The position numbers and the translations under genes are program-made. The notes under the pieces were generated by a model. The model ran no database searches, was not told the origin of the DNA, and saw only the letters and a program-made list of their open reading frames with translations. A stretch of 27,885 bases of DNA from a virus, in the IMG/VR virus record IMGVR_UViG_3300034198_009509, positions 1 to 27,885 of that record. One strand, written 5' to 3'. Numbering within the stretch: position 1 is the stretch's first letter; each line of letters starts with the position of its first letter. This document shows, piece after piece, positions 14,101-21,500 of this stretch.

Positions 14101-16999
14101 TATTTCTGGAACAGAGTTAACATTTACATCATATGGAGGTGGAAATGCCCATACTCTTGAGATGTATAAAAAAATGGAAAAATCTATCATTTCCATCGAT
14201 GGTATTGTTCAAAGTCCACTTGCATTTACTCCTATAAATTACAGCTTAACCAATAATGGTGGGCAAATAGGAGCAGCTACAACTTTCTTTGCAATATCTG
14301 GCATATCTTCTATTTTACCAAATGATATTTTAAAGATTGATAATGAATTTTTGAAGGTAAATTCTGTTGGATTGGGTACAACTTCAGTTGGACCAATTAC
14401 TGGAACTGGATCTTTTAATATTATTGAATCAACTAGAGGATTTGTTGGATCGTCAGCAACATCTCATACTGATGGCACTGAAGTTAGAGTTTATCTTGGT
14501 GCATTTAACATTGTAGGTAGCAAAGCGTATTTTACTGAAGCTCCAAGAGGAAATACCGCTGAACTTGTTGATGATAGTAATATTGCACACGTCAGATCTT
14601 CATTTGGTGGTAGAGTTTATCTCAGACAGGACTACTCTACAAACCAAATTTACGATAACATTTCCAAGTCATTCACTGGTATTGGTAAAACTTACACTTT
14701 AACTGTTCAGGGAATCAATACAACTGGTATAGAAACTGGTAGTGGTGTTCTGTTTATCAATAACGTTTTCCAAACACCATCTACACTTAATAATATTGGA
14801 AATAACTATAGTTTTACCACAAATACTGGCATCTCCAGTGTTGTATTTGCTGGCATAACATCTACCAATAATGAATTAATAATTTCAGATTATGATGTAA
14901 ATACCAATCAATTACCAAGAGGTGGAATTATTGTTTCACTTGGTTCAACTTCTGGATTAGGATTTGCTCCTCTCGTTGGAGCAGCAGTAACTGCAGTTGT
15001 ATCTGGTGGTGTTATCACTTCAGTTGGATTGGGAACTACAGATATTGTTGGATCTGGGTATCGTGGTGTTGTTTCTATTGGTGTTACTGACTCCAGTCAT
15101 ACTGGAACTGCGGCCAATATTACCGCTACAGTTGGAGCTGGAGGTACGTTAACGTTTAATGTAGTTTCTGGTGGAACTGGATATGTCAATCCACGCATTC
15201 TTGTTTCAGAACCAAATTATGAAAATCTTTCAGTGATTGGAGTTTCTAGACTTGGAATTGGAACGACAACTGCAACAGGGACAGGTTTACTTGTAAGTCT
15301 AGATGTAGGCGCCAGTTCCACAACTGGAATTGGATCCACACTATTTGAAGTAAAATCATTCAAGATTTCTAGACCAGGATATGGATTTAGAGTAGGTGAT
15401 GTTCTTAAACCAGTTGGATTGGTAACAGGTAGAAATCTTGCAGCACCTTTAGCAGATTTTGAACTAACAGTCTTGGATACCTTCTCCGATTCATTCTCTG
15501 CTTGGCAGTTTGGTGAATTAGATTTCATTGATTCTGTTGAAAATTTACAAAATGGAGCAAGAACTCGTTTCCCACTTTATTATAATGGTCAATTATTGAG
15601 TTTTGAAACTGATGCATCATCTGAAATCGATTTGAATACGGTTCTTCTGGTATTTGTAAATGGCGTTATTCAAGAACCTGGAGTACATTATCAGTTTGAA
15701 GGTGGTACATCATTTACATTTACAAGTGCACCAACAACAAATGATAATATCTCCATTTTCTTCTATAGAGGAACACGTGGAACGGATAGTGCTTCAGTAA
15801 ACATAAATGAAACTATAAAAGTTGGTGACGGTGTACAACTACAAAAGAATGCAGATGTTGTTGCACAAACTGAGAGAACAATTTACAACATCACTGCCTC
15901 AGATAAAATTGAAACTAACATTTATAGTGGTCTGGGTATTAGTGAAACTTCTTATAGACCATTCAATTGGATTAAACAAAAAGTTGACAAAAATCTTGGT
16001 GGGGAAGATGTTTATAAGACTAGAGATTCTATCGAATCACTAGTATATCCAACTGCTAAAATTATTGGTAACCTATCATCAGTTGATTCTGAGGTATTTG
16101 TTGATAGCGCACAATTCTTTAACTATGAAGAAAATGAATCTGCTATTGTTATTTCAAACGTTGATGCTATCATTGTCAATGGATCTACAGATCCAGTTGC
16201 TGCAGCAATTACGGCAACTGTTTCTGTGGCGGGTACAATAAGTGCGTTGACCATCTCTAGTGGTGGTTCTGGATACACTGGTTCTAATGTAACAGTTAAA
16301 ATCTCCGCACCACAAACAATTGGTGTTGGGGTAGGTACAACCGCAACTGCAACACTACCAGTAGTAAATGGTTCTCTGAGTGGAACTGCAAATATCACAA
16401 ATCCTGGATTTGGATATACTCATTCTAAACCCCCACAGGTTTTAGTGCCAACCACTAATGTCTCTTACGAAAATATTTTAGATATTACTTCAGTTCAAGG
16501 AACAACTGGTATCATAACAGGTATAACTACAAGCACTGGAAGCGGATCACATCCCCTTGCTCTTAAGTTCTTCCTGAATGCAATATCTTTTACTGGGTTA
16601 ACAAATGGATATCCAATTTATGTTTATGATACGGTTGTTGGATCTGGAGTAACATCGGTAAATGGATCCAATTCTTCCAAAGTTGGTGTTGGTACTACGT
16701 TTGCTGACAATGTTTATATTGTTAGAAACTTTACAGCAGTTAATGCAACTAATGCATCATTTACTGCGGATATCCTTTCAACAACTAGTGTGGTTGGATT
16801 GGCAACAACTGGATCAACTACAAATATTTGTGGAAGGTTCTCTTGGGGTAGATTATCAGGATTTACTAGGTCTTCATCTCCAATTTCCATAGGTGTAACT
16901 GGTCTCACAATTGATTCTGGATTATCAACATTCCCATCTATCCAGAGAAGAGGATATGGATTGAGAGACACAGGTGCTCTTAGAAAGGATCTTGGGTAG
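5141..16999 (+). CDS. 7: Giant gp7-like baseplate wedge protein with repeat modules (3952 aa)
   Basis: Position between gp6 and gp8 is that of T4 gene 7, and the N-terminal ~330 residues look like gp7. VDFLKQYYISQEYQSG lies at ~32-47. NFIKEARSFYEAKGTEESFK at ~191-210, continuing into ILFKVLYG, parallels the gp7 segment with KG-E-S-K-LFKVLY as I recall it. LVGQTIKKST follows. T4 gp7 has about 1,030 residues; this protein has 3952 in one unbroken frame. The rest is beta-rich repeats: six or more H-x-G-D...YYV modules (~605-2984), at least ten GxGY modules (~935-3760), an EI-Y-RG membrane-free module (~72-140, ~3060-3115), NGVxQxP modules (~3017, ~3203, ~3501) and a YHYH-like region (~1200-1345). 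The C-terminus (TFPSIQRRGYGLRDTGALRK) looks conserved in cyanophages. An AGAGGG site precedes the ATG. gp7 homology is confident at the N-terminus only; the repeats probably project from the baseplate. Confidence 0.85.
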   Translation: MIQTGFESRVKVQQIIENQLPEFILSESPKAVDFLKQYYISQEYQSGPSDIAQNLDQYLKLDNLTPEVVTGETTLYSGISSTTDTVQVYSTKGFPQEYGLFQIEGEIFTYTGITTNTFTGCIRGFSGITTYRSELNPEELIFRDTEKASHTAGTKVKNLSSLFLKEFYKKLKYTFTPGLEDVDFVANLDVNNFIKEARSFYEAKGTEESFKILFKVLYGVTPKVVDLERFLIKPSSSNFLRREIIVAERISGDPNKLVGQTIKKSTDETTQASVSEVEIFTRSGISTYYKIGLFVGFDEKDLIEGNFTIQPKTKVINPVSVGSSVITVDSTIGFGATGTLISGNNIVTYTNKSVNQFLGCSGVTETISTKSDIRTDEVFFGYENGDITKKVEIIITGVLSNFEQINDIKLSTEGQKIYVKNVGEKIKNPQSNKTYKEIIVNSWIYNTSSRFEVDDISGSTFTLKSEIDKSNLAVGDKVDILLGSTENIAHSNATVASINTNNSQITLNNLTGFVYNSSLDYSIRRKLNTATSSGSPLLYGNDTTVSNIQNLYNERDEYVYLASNSLPSYDITKTVTKAIITSASGDALQGYDVNTTKYSILSFNNSVPFITGDEVYYTFSSTKLSGLEEGVYYVKVLPEDNKIKLYQSRSLIESDSYVEFTSTSSVGSHTFTLSSQRSGSIYPQKLLKKFPLSQNIKNGNNTNTIPGSTGMLVNGVEIINYKSNDKIYYGPLEDVKLYNGGKDYDVINPPTIDIDDSVVSGGTTALVRPVVRGSLQSVLVDPQDFDLADVISVTISGGNGTGAVLEPILETRYREVEFDSRPLASGGGVDISSDTITFTSNHNFRNGDALVYNRNGNNPLGLSTISGNDNDQGYTLSSGSVYYAQVVNNSTIKLYQTLTDYSSGINTLGVTNSSAQGIQKFRTYEGKKTLRSIKVINPGSGYENRKLIVNPSNISTVDDSINFENHGFFDGDVISYSTEGTVATGLSTSLSYYVLKENDDKFRLASAGVAATITDNYIKRKHVNITSSGSGYQNFAYPEITLTINAEYAGVTGIITATPLLRGEIVDLYLYDAGTGYGSTILNFHKKPNVKVKSGKDAEIKPFVSDGKVIGAQVTNTGSEYTSAPDLTVIGVGSAVGAKLRAVVSGGKITSVVVLNQGSGYTSDTTVKITSVGSNAFAEAFVRGLTLNNHYRFGNEILTGTTEGIEYGLVGYSTQIGQTAFDDEGGQHSPIIGWAYDGNPVYGPYAYANSTDINSPLTFLESGYVLSTSDITDRPSGFAAGFFVEDYKFDNSGDLDQYNGRFAITPDFPQGVYAYYAGIKVDVTTNILVANFPYFIGDFYRSLPVTQNLDQGFDFNSSNLIRNTFPYKVSDLYSNNDFICEPNEILPQSATIESVSKGSVTDFIINEEGEDYAVGDIASFDNEETNGGGVSAYVYSITGKQIVDLDTTVETYQSASIIWKNPNEVSLHIDPYHTLLDKDSVTISGVSTFIKGLTDLHVIGVSSEKTYLIQQASSNVISGYVDDIYVSSIPVNLSVGSTVAIGTETLSVLNLFPENKIVRVVRGISGAAHTASTEVTEITGRFTIPLKTAYFDSKLDDKVYFNPQQSVGIGQTTGIGVSANYVLGDVTKTISIPTQSIYLPNHPFKTNQEVIFRRVSGTQPISVSSTETSSTFNLPLSGNSQTLYVINKSKDYIGLCTQVGLTTNTGGLYFRAFTPNGDSTDYKYSLESNFTQATAKVQKIKSTIAVSTDHGLSSGDTIQLSLKSDQSVGIGTSTYIVVKYDSNNDKLLINPIGFGSTAVSTSSNELEITSHGLKTGEKIFYNASDLIVSGLETGSYYVYRIDDNRINLTNTHYDSVSSPPSIVSFASTGGASQEISRINPELRIVRDNDLVFNVADSSLSGYNFKIYYDENFNNELVSIGATDVFSVVGVATVGVASTARLTLNYSDSLPSKLFYALEKSGFIGTSDTEVKNNSQITFIDSAYNGAYTISGIGSTTFQISLKADPESLEYNQNTTSLLKYSTTSFSARGGVDLMRITSPGSNYKKLPRFVSIASTEGANADIIPVSTTVGRINEVVINDPGFDFSVDRTLNPEVYVSPNLTLTNRNTITSIDIVSGGSGYTTPPDLIIVNPETGETYDTGILEATIQGSSISSVNIIQSPKGLSEIENTIYAINNTNSVGINSCISSPAGIITCALATPILGFTTDAFLVGDEVFVEGIQKLGTTGTGFNSKDYDYHFFPVTAYRNTNPAEVEFDISAYATNAGIAVTDQNSFASLVRKANYPVFDVSQSPLTFIIGETIYTENNGSYTERDLIVTENLNDLLKVYGTYDLKENDVILGKDSGTIATIKSVEENRAIFKVDYSLRTDIGWSSDIGKLDEDYQVTPDNDYYQNLSYTIKSPIEYEELVNSVNRLVHTTGLKNFADTGITSTSSVSVATTGSTSVALIDIISKNRVDTINNFDFGIDVDVTSNKSKFIKLRNKKLSDYINCITNRVLSIDDISLQFSNQEDSNIYDDIDQYDLNDGYSRYLVQIIGTNDSQRQSTEIITLPSVSGDIITFEKGTIYNGESKIGEVSAYLSDTDVLSLRFTPEDVFNYDYDIKVIKNNFNSTLAGINTQSVGFIDLIGSNIIVGVGSTSSIVEKQISSTESLFANIEVVNPTTSERTYVELYVNHDNTNTYITEYYFDNDANSEISDRFIGTFSANISSGILSLKFENTESDSILVRSKVVGFGTTASGIGTYRFKASGQPDGSENSARLQSNYSVSSGVSTIISVNKDNVTTIKSIAKVGYGNTSALHQLLTVHDNTDVYTMQYPFLSIGSTTGIGTFGSEYSGSNLVLKFYPDSGISNNITVQTYSEIIQTELDSLNIAEQLSYGSVTEELVLSLYNSINGDRVNKTNFNLNYAGTPIFEKTFNPSNSSILNLSTGTFTITDHFFNTGERLIYEPGSTFAGVAATSIETSGGVGLSTEVYAIRINSNEFQLASTRANAISGTELTFTSYGGGNAHTLEMYKKMEKSIISIDGIVQSPLAFTPINYSLTNNGGQIGAATTFFAISGISSILPNDILKIDNEFLKVNSVGLGTTSVGPITGTGSFNIIESTRGFVGSSATSHTDGTEVRVYLGAFNIVGSKAYFTEAPRGNTAELVDDSNIAHVRSSFGGRVYLRQDYSTNQIYDNISKSFTGIGKTYTLTVQGINTTGIETGSGVLFINNVFQTPSTLNNIGNNYSFTTNTGISSVVFAGITSTNNELIISDYDVNTNQLPRGGIIVSLGSTSGLGFAPLVGAAVTAVVSGGVITSVGLGTTDIVGSGYRGVVSIGVTDSSHTGTAANITATVGAGGTLTFNVVSGGTGYVNPRILVSEPNYENLSVIGVSRLGIGTTTATGTGLLVSLDVGASSTTGIGSTLFEVKSFKISRPGYGFRVGDVLKPVGLVTGRNLAAPLADFELTVLDTFSDSFSAWQFGELDFIDSVENLQNGARTRFPLYYNGQLLSFETDASSEIDLNTVLLVFVNGVIQEPGVHYQFEGGTSFTFTSAPTTNDNISIFFYRGTRGTDSASVNINETIKVGDGVQLQKNADVVAQTERTIYNITASDKIETNIYSGLGISETSYRPFNWIKQKVDKNLGGEDVYKTRDSIESLVYPTAKIIGNLSSVDSEVFVDSAQFFNYEENESAIVISNVDAIIVNGSTDPVAAAITATVSVAGTISALTISSGGSGYTGSNVTVKISAPQTIGVGVGTTATATLPVVNGSLSGTANITNPGFGYTHSKPPQVLVPTTNVSYENILDITSVQGTTGIITGITTSTGSGSHPLALKFFLNAISFTGLTNGYPIYVYDTVVGSGVTSVNGSNSSKVGVGTTFADNVYIVRNFTAVNATNASFTADILSTTSVVGLATTGSTTNICGRFSWGRLSGFTRSSSPISIGVTGLTIDSGLSTFPSIQRRGYGLRDTGALRKDLG
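5354..5600 (+). repeat. Protein module copy: sheet plus RG-G turn (giant gp7)
   Basis: Residues ~72-150 of the giant protein read as a module: VQVYSTKGFPQEYGLFQIEG, then EIFTYTG, then GCIRGFSG, then HTAGTKV. A close relative appears at ~3060-3115 of the same protein (DILKIDNEFLKV then ESTRGFVGSSATSHTDGTEV), a partial one at ~1525-1585 (VRVVRGISGAAHTASTEV), and one in the DUF4815 protein (LKVNNEIIYYNS then GIGTRGVDGSFKRTHNIGDK). The shared order is: small loop, I-x-x-E-hydrophobic strand, Y, RG-x-G turn, H-x-G-T/D. Confidence 0.55.
6955..14091 (+). repeat. H-x-tGd...YYV protein repeats in giant gp7
   Basis: At least six copies of one module are visible. Their rough nucleotide positions are 6955-7095 (FITGDEVYYTFS), 7647-7832 (NHNFRNGDALVYN), 8020-8160 (NHGFFDGDVISYS), 10379-10516 (DHGLSSGDTIQLS), 10561-10692 (SHGLKTGEKIFYN) and 13924-14091 (DHFFNTGERLIYE). 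Each begins with a histidine or equivalent and a GD/GE turn, then a Y strand, a glycine-rich loop (often GL-x-G/ST), a YYV or YAI strand and an x-L-x-T/S ending such as IKLYQS, FRLAS or INLTNT. Copies are diverged in sequence, so they are old repeats held by structure rather than recent duplications. Confidence 0.65.
7930..16440 (+). repeat. GxGY protein repeats in giant gp7
   Basis: Ten copies of a short strand-turn-strand motif are seen: VINPGSGYENR (~7940), ITSSGSGYQNF (~8215), LYDAGTGYGST (~8345), VTNTGSEYTSAPDL (~8480), VLNQGSGYTSD (~8602), ITSPGSNYKKLP (~11247), IVSGGSGYTTPPDL (~11479), VVSGGTGYVNP (~15163), ISSGGSGYTGS (~16255) and ITNPGFGYTHSKPP (~16393). The consensus is hydrophobic-x-hydrophobic, N/S-x-G-S-G-Y, then often P-P and a hydrophobic strand. 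Many are preceded by VSGGKI or VNGS-like strands. The same motif occurs in gp8 and in the DUF4815 protein. Confidence 0.7.
8740..9175 (+). other. YHYH-like domain inside giant gp7
   Basis: Residues ~1200-1345 differ from the flanking repeats. They read HSPIIGWAYDGNPVYGPYAY (from ~1228), then a variable stretch, then DRPSGFAAGFFVEDYKF, LDQYNGRFAITPDFPQGVYA (~1296-1314) and FPYFIGDFY. This order (GxxxDGxPxYGPY, LDxxNG, TPDFP-x-G-x-Y-x-Y, FPY) matches the YHYH protein family as I know it. The name-giving YHYH is YAYY here (1313-1316), so histidines of the motif are absent. The role of this family is not established; a structural or ligand-binding insert is the likeliest reading. Confidence 0.6.
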
Positions 17000-17007
17000 T
17001 ATAAATA
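17000..17007 (+). promoter_or_regulatory. T4-type late promoter octamer (gp8 operon)
   Basis: A perfect TATAAATA begins on the base after the stop codon of the giant gene and lies 18 bases before the gp8 ATG. It would restart late transcription for gp8 and the DUF4815 gene, useful after an 11.9-kb gene. gp8 has no clear Shine-Dalgarno in its short leader. Confidence 0.8.
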
Positions 17008-17025
17008 TAGAAAAAAGCTATTAAT

Positions 17026-18573
17026 ATGGCGGCAATTGTAACCGATCAATTTAGAATATTAAACGCGGGGAATTTTGTTGACTCTGTTTCTAATACCTCT
17101 AACTCATATTACGTATTTGTAGGTCTCTCAAATCCAACGGAATCTGGATTTGGTAGAGATACTGATTGGGATACTGACACCCCAAATCCTACTGACAGCA
17201 TTGATTATGCCAATTTTATTGGTGACAATATGTTGTTTGGCAAAAAAGTCACCTCCGCAAACGTAAAAAGACTTGTTAGAAGAATTGATTGGGCGAGAGG
17301 GACAAAGTATGAAATGTATCGCCATGACTATAGTCTAACTAACTTGTCACCAATTACGAGTTCATCACGTCTTTATGATACCAATTATTATGTGATGAAT
17401 AGTGAATATAAAGTTTATATTTGCATCGATAATGGATCATCTGGCATTTCGACTACAGGAAATGCTTCATTAGATGAACCAACATTTACAGATTTAGAAC
17501 CATCTGCTGCTGGAGTAAGTGGGGATGGATATGTTTGGAAATATCTTTTTACAGTTTCTCCAAGTGATATTATTAAATTTGATTCTACTGAATATATTAC
17601 ACTACCTAGTGATTGGGCAACAACAACCAATTCTCAAATAACTGCCGTTAGAGATAATGGTAATTCTGATGTAAATGAAAATCAGATAAAAAAAGTTTAC
17701 ATTAGTAATCAAGGTGAGGGATATTCGAATGGTGTTGGACGAGAATTAAACATTATTGGAGATGGTACTGGCGGAAAAGTTATTGTTGATGTTGTTAGTG
17801 GAAAGATAACTAATGCGGTGGTTTCTTCTGGCGGAAAAAATTATACTTATGCAATGGTTGATCTTGGATCAATCAATGCAAGTTCATCAACTAAGGCAAA
17901 GTTAATACCAATTATACCACCATCTAAAGGTCATGGATATGACATTTACCGTGAACTAGGTGCTGACAGAGTTTTAGTTTATGCAAGATTTGATGATTCC
18001 ACTAAGGATTTCCCATCAGATACTAGTTTTTCACAAATTGGTATTGTAAAAAATCCATCTTCTATTGGATCAACCAACGTATTCATTGAAAATCAATTTT
18101 CATCTCTTGGTGCTATTAAGTTTTCTTCAATAAGTGGAACTGTAAATGCTGGAGATACTATATTTCAGACTGTGACTGGTGGAACTGCAAAGGGATATGT
18201 AGCATCATATGATGTTGAGACAAAGGTTATTAAGTATTTTCAAGATAGATCTCTTTTCCTAAATCAAACTACATTTGATAGTACAGACTATGTTGGAGTT
18301 TCAACAAACTCTAAAGTATTAGATTTTGTATCTAGTGCTAATGCAGTAACTAGCAATGGTGGATTTTCTGGATCAATAGATACCGGATTTACTGGAATCA
18401 CAACTAATCCAACCGGAAATAAAATTATCTCACTCGGAACACAATTCACAAATGGGGTTGCTAATCCTGAGATAAATAAAGGGTCAGGAGATATAATTTA
18501 TATCGACAATAGACCTGAAATATCTAGAAATTCTAGACAAAAAGAAGACGTTAAAATCATCCTGGAATTTTAA
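17026..18573 (+). CDS. 8: Baseplate wedge protein gp8
   Basis: gp8 is a wedge component that bridges gp6/gp7 to the outer baseplate. The 515-residue product is longer than T4 gp8 (about 334). Conserved points are VTDQFRILNAGNFVDS at the N-terminus, PTDSIDYAN and RRIDWARGTKYEMYRHD (~85-101), GDGYVWKYLFTVSPSDIIKF at ~166-185 followed by EYITLP, and the extreme C-terminus IIYIDNRPEISRN plus a KEDVKIILEF ending, which parallels the T4 IYMENRPP...INILFTF ending as I recall it. The extra length is mostly an insert after ~residue 215 that holds GEGYSNG- and GGKNYTY-type repeats like those of its giant neighbour. It starts 18 bases after a late octamer and ends 3 bases before the next gene. Confidence 0.93.
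   Translation: MAAIVTDQFRILNAGNFVDSVSNTSNSYYVFVGLSNPTESGFGRDTDWDTDTPNPTDSIDYANFIGDNMLFGKKVTSANVKRLVRRIDWARGTKYEMYRHDYSLTNLSPITSSSRLYDTNYYVMNSEYKVYICIDNGSSGISTTGNASLDEPTFTDLEPSAAGVSGDGYVWKYLFTVSPSDIIKFDSTEYITLPSDWATTTNSQITAVRDNGNSDVNENQIKKVYISNQGEGYSNGVGRELNIIGDGTGGKVIVDVVSGKITNAVVSSGGKNYTYAMVDLGSINASSSTKAKLIPIIPPSKGHGYDIYRELGADRVLVYARFDDSTKDFPSDTSFSQIGIVKNPSSIGSTNVFIENQFSSLGAIKFSSISGTVNAGDTIFQTVTGGTAKGYVASYDVETKVIKYFQDRSLFLNQTTFDSTDYVGVSTNSKVLDFVSSANAVTSNGGFSGSIDTGFTGITTNPTGNKIISLGTQFTNGVANPEINKGSGDIIYIDNRPEISRNSRQKEDVKIILEF
17690..17870 (+). repeat. GxGY repeats inserted in gp8
   Basis: Residues ~222-280 of gp8 read KKVYISNQGEGYSNG, then a GDGTGGKVIVDVVSGKITNA strand pair, then VVSSGGKNYTYAMVDL. 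This is the same glycine-tyrosine module that recurs in the giant gp7-like protein, and it has no counterpart that I know in T4 gp8. Confidence 0.6.
18471..18478 (+). promoter_or_regulatory. Weak candidate late octamer inside gp8
   Basis: GATAAATA fits NATAAATA and lies in the last part of gp8, 98 bases before the DUF4815 gene. It mirrors the GATAAATA inside gp6. Both lie in coding sequence, so chance is a real possibility. Confidence 0.2.
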
Positions 18574-18576
18574 GAA

Positions 18577-21500
18577 ATGCCACAGAAAACGAATCTTAAT
18601 ATAAATCCTTATTACGACGACTTTGATAAGGATAAGAATTTTTATAGAGTCTTATTCAAGCCAGGATACCCAGTTCAAGCAAGAGAATTAACTACTCTAC
18701 AATCTATCCTACAAAATCAGGTAGAGTCGTTCGGTAGTCATATCTTTAAAGAGGGATCAATGGTGATCCCTGGAAATTTAAATTATGATCCAGCATACTA
18801 TTCTGTAAGGTTAAATGCAGATTACCTAGGTATTGACTTATCAGTTTATGTTGATAAGTTGGTAGGAAAGCGTTTAACAGGTCAGACATCTGGAATAGTC
18901 GCTGTAGTAGATAAGTATCTAGAAAAATCAATATCTGAGGGTATTACGGACCTTACTTTATTCGTAAAATATTTACAATCTGGCGATAATAATGAGATTT
19001 CTCAATTCACCGATGGTGAAATCTTAATTACTGAAGAATCTTTCACCTATGGAAATACTACAGTTAACGCTGGTGATACAGTGGCAACTCTTGTATCAGA
19101 AGATGCCACAGCAGTTGGCACCTCTGTAGGAATTGGTGCCGGTGTGTACTTCATTAGGGGAACATTTGTAGATGTATCTCAAGATAAAATTGTATTAGAT
19201 GCATATACAAACGATTCTTCATATAGAGTTGGATTAAATATTCTAGAAGAAATTGTTACGGCAAAGGATGATAATACGTTATATGATAATGCAAAGGGAT
19301 TTTCAAATTATGCTGCACCTGGAGCAGATAGATTAAAAATCAGTGCATCATTATCAAAAAAATCATTAACAGATTTTAATGATAAGACATTTATAGAATT
19401 AATCAGAATTGAAAATGGAGAAATTAAAAAACTTCAAAATAAAACTCAATATAATTATATCAGAGACTACTTTGCTGAAAGAACTTATGATGAATCTGGA
19501 GACTATTCTGTAAATCAGTTTGGAATTGAAGTAAAAGAGTCTTTAAATGATAGACAATCAAATGATGGAATTTATTTTCCAGGACAATCTACTCAACAGC
19601 AAGCAACTCCATCAGAAGATTTAATGGGAGTTGCTATTTCCCCAGGAAAAGCATATGTTAGGGGATATGACATTGAATCAACTCAAACTACAATTATAGA
19701 TGTTGAAAAACCAAGAGATAAAGAATCTGTATCTCCTGCGTTAGTTCCATTTGAATTTGGAACCCTCATGAGGGTTAATAATGTTTCAGGTACACCATTT
19801 ATTGGAATTGATAACAATACAAATATAGTCAATCTTTATAATCGAAGAAAGAGTTCTATATCTGCTGGAACTGGATCTATTATTGGAAAAGCTAGAATTT
19901 ATTCATTCAATTTAACTGATGCATCATACACAAATCCTTCAACAGAATGGGATCTATACCTATTTGATGTTCAAACTTACACTGTACTAACAGTCAATGA
20001 GTCACTATCATCAGTTACTTGTCCAGCAACGTCCTTTGTTAGAGGTGTAAGTAGTGGTGCTACAGGATATGCTGCAGAAAATCCAGCAGGAACTACTTTA
20101 ACTCTTATTCAAACTTCAGGAACATTTATATCTGGAGAGCAACTTTTAATTAATGAAACTACAGAAGTTTCTAGATCAGTTGTAACTGCTACTGCATATG
20201 GAATTGGGGATGTAAAATCAGTATATCAAGATTCTACAGCATTAACTTCAGAATTAAAGGTTGATTTTGTTGCAGATACTGTTCTGCAAAAATCTTTACC
20301 AAATAATTTTAGTCTGACTGATAGACTTACGATTACCTCTGGTGGAACTGCAACCTGCCCAGGACGTAATTTTGCAGCAACTGGAATTAAAGAAAATTCA
20401 ATCATCAGATATCAGATTTCAGGTTTATCTACAGAGACTTACAATAGAGTTTCTGCAGTTTCTAATGATGGTCTCACATTAACATTAGTAGGCATTAGTA
20501 GTGTTTATGGAGTTTGTAATGGTGGTTTACCAACATCAACTCAATCAGTTACATTTTCAGTTGGTAATCCATTAGTTAGAGACGCTGGTGGATTATATGC
20601 AAAAATTTCTTCAGATAATGTTGCTTCAGTTGATCTTGCAGATTCAACTTTGTTAGTTAATAGTCAAATAACAGAACAAACTACAAATGGTTCTGGAGCA
20701 ATGACTTTGAATGTTTCAGCAACTGGAATATCTAGTGCTTTCTTCGAATCTTTTGACGCTGAAAGATATTCGGTATTCTACTCAGATGGAAGCATTGAAA
20801 ATCTAACTTCAGATCAGTTTACACTTTCTTCCAGTGAATCTCAAATTACACTTTCGGGATTAACTGCAAGTCAAACATCTAATGTAACAGTTAATACAAC
20901 TGTTAGAAAAAATGGAATTAAAGAAAAGCAAAAAGATTATACTAGAAGTGAAAAACTAATAGTCAATAAAACAATTTCTGGAGTTTCAACTTCACTCAGT
21001 GGTTTATCGACTAGTGTATATTATGGTACTAGAATTCAAGATAAAGAAATTTCTTTAAATTTACCAGACGTTGTAAAAGTTTTAGCAGTATACGAATCTT
21101 ATAATTCTTCATCACCAACACTCGACTCTTTACAATTTCCTTCAGGTCTAAGTTTGAATACATCATCAATTTTAGGAGAAAAAATTATAGGTAGGGATAG
21201 TGGAGCACTTGCACAAATCGTTACTAGATCTTCCTCCACTGTAGTTGAGATTGTTTATTTAAATTCAAATACGTTTATTGTTGGAGAAATTGCTGAATTC
21301 CAAGAATCTAATATTAAATCGACAATTCAGACTATCACATCTGGTAACTATCAAAACGTTACAAATCAGTATACCTTAGATAAAGGTCAAAAAGAACAAT
21401 ATTATGATTATTCTAGAATTGTAAGAAAGAGTGATTCATATGTACCAACATATCAGTTATTGGTAATATTTGATTACTATGATGTTCCATCTAATGATCT

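Noticed and set aside
5141-16999. Assembly fusion or missed stop making an artificial giant gene
   Set aside because: The frame is unbroken, composition and repeats are even from end to end, and gp6 and gp8 flank it as expected for gene 7.
15217-17049. Longer antisense frames opposite the giant gene (91-111 codons), also near 7369-7644
   Set aside because: Rich in Pro, Val and Thr because they are reverse readings of Gly- and Thr-rich repeat codons. No starts with ribosome sites.
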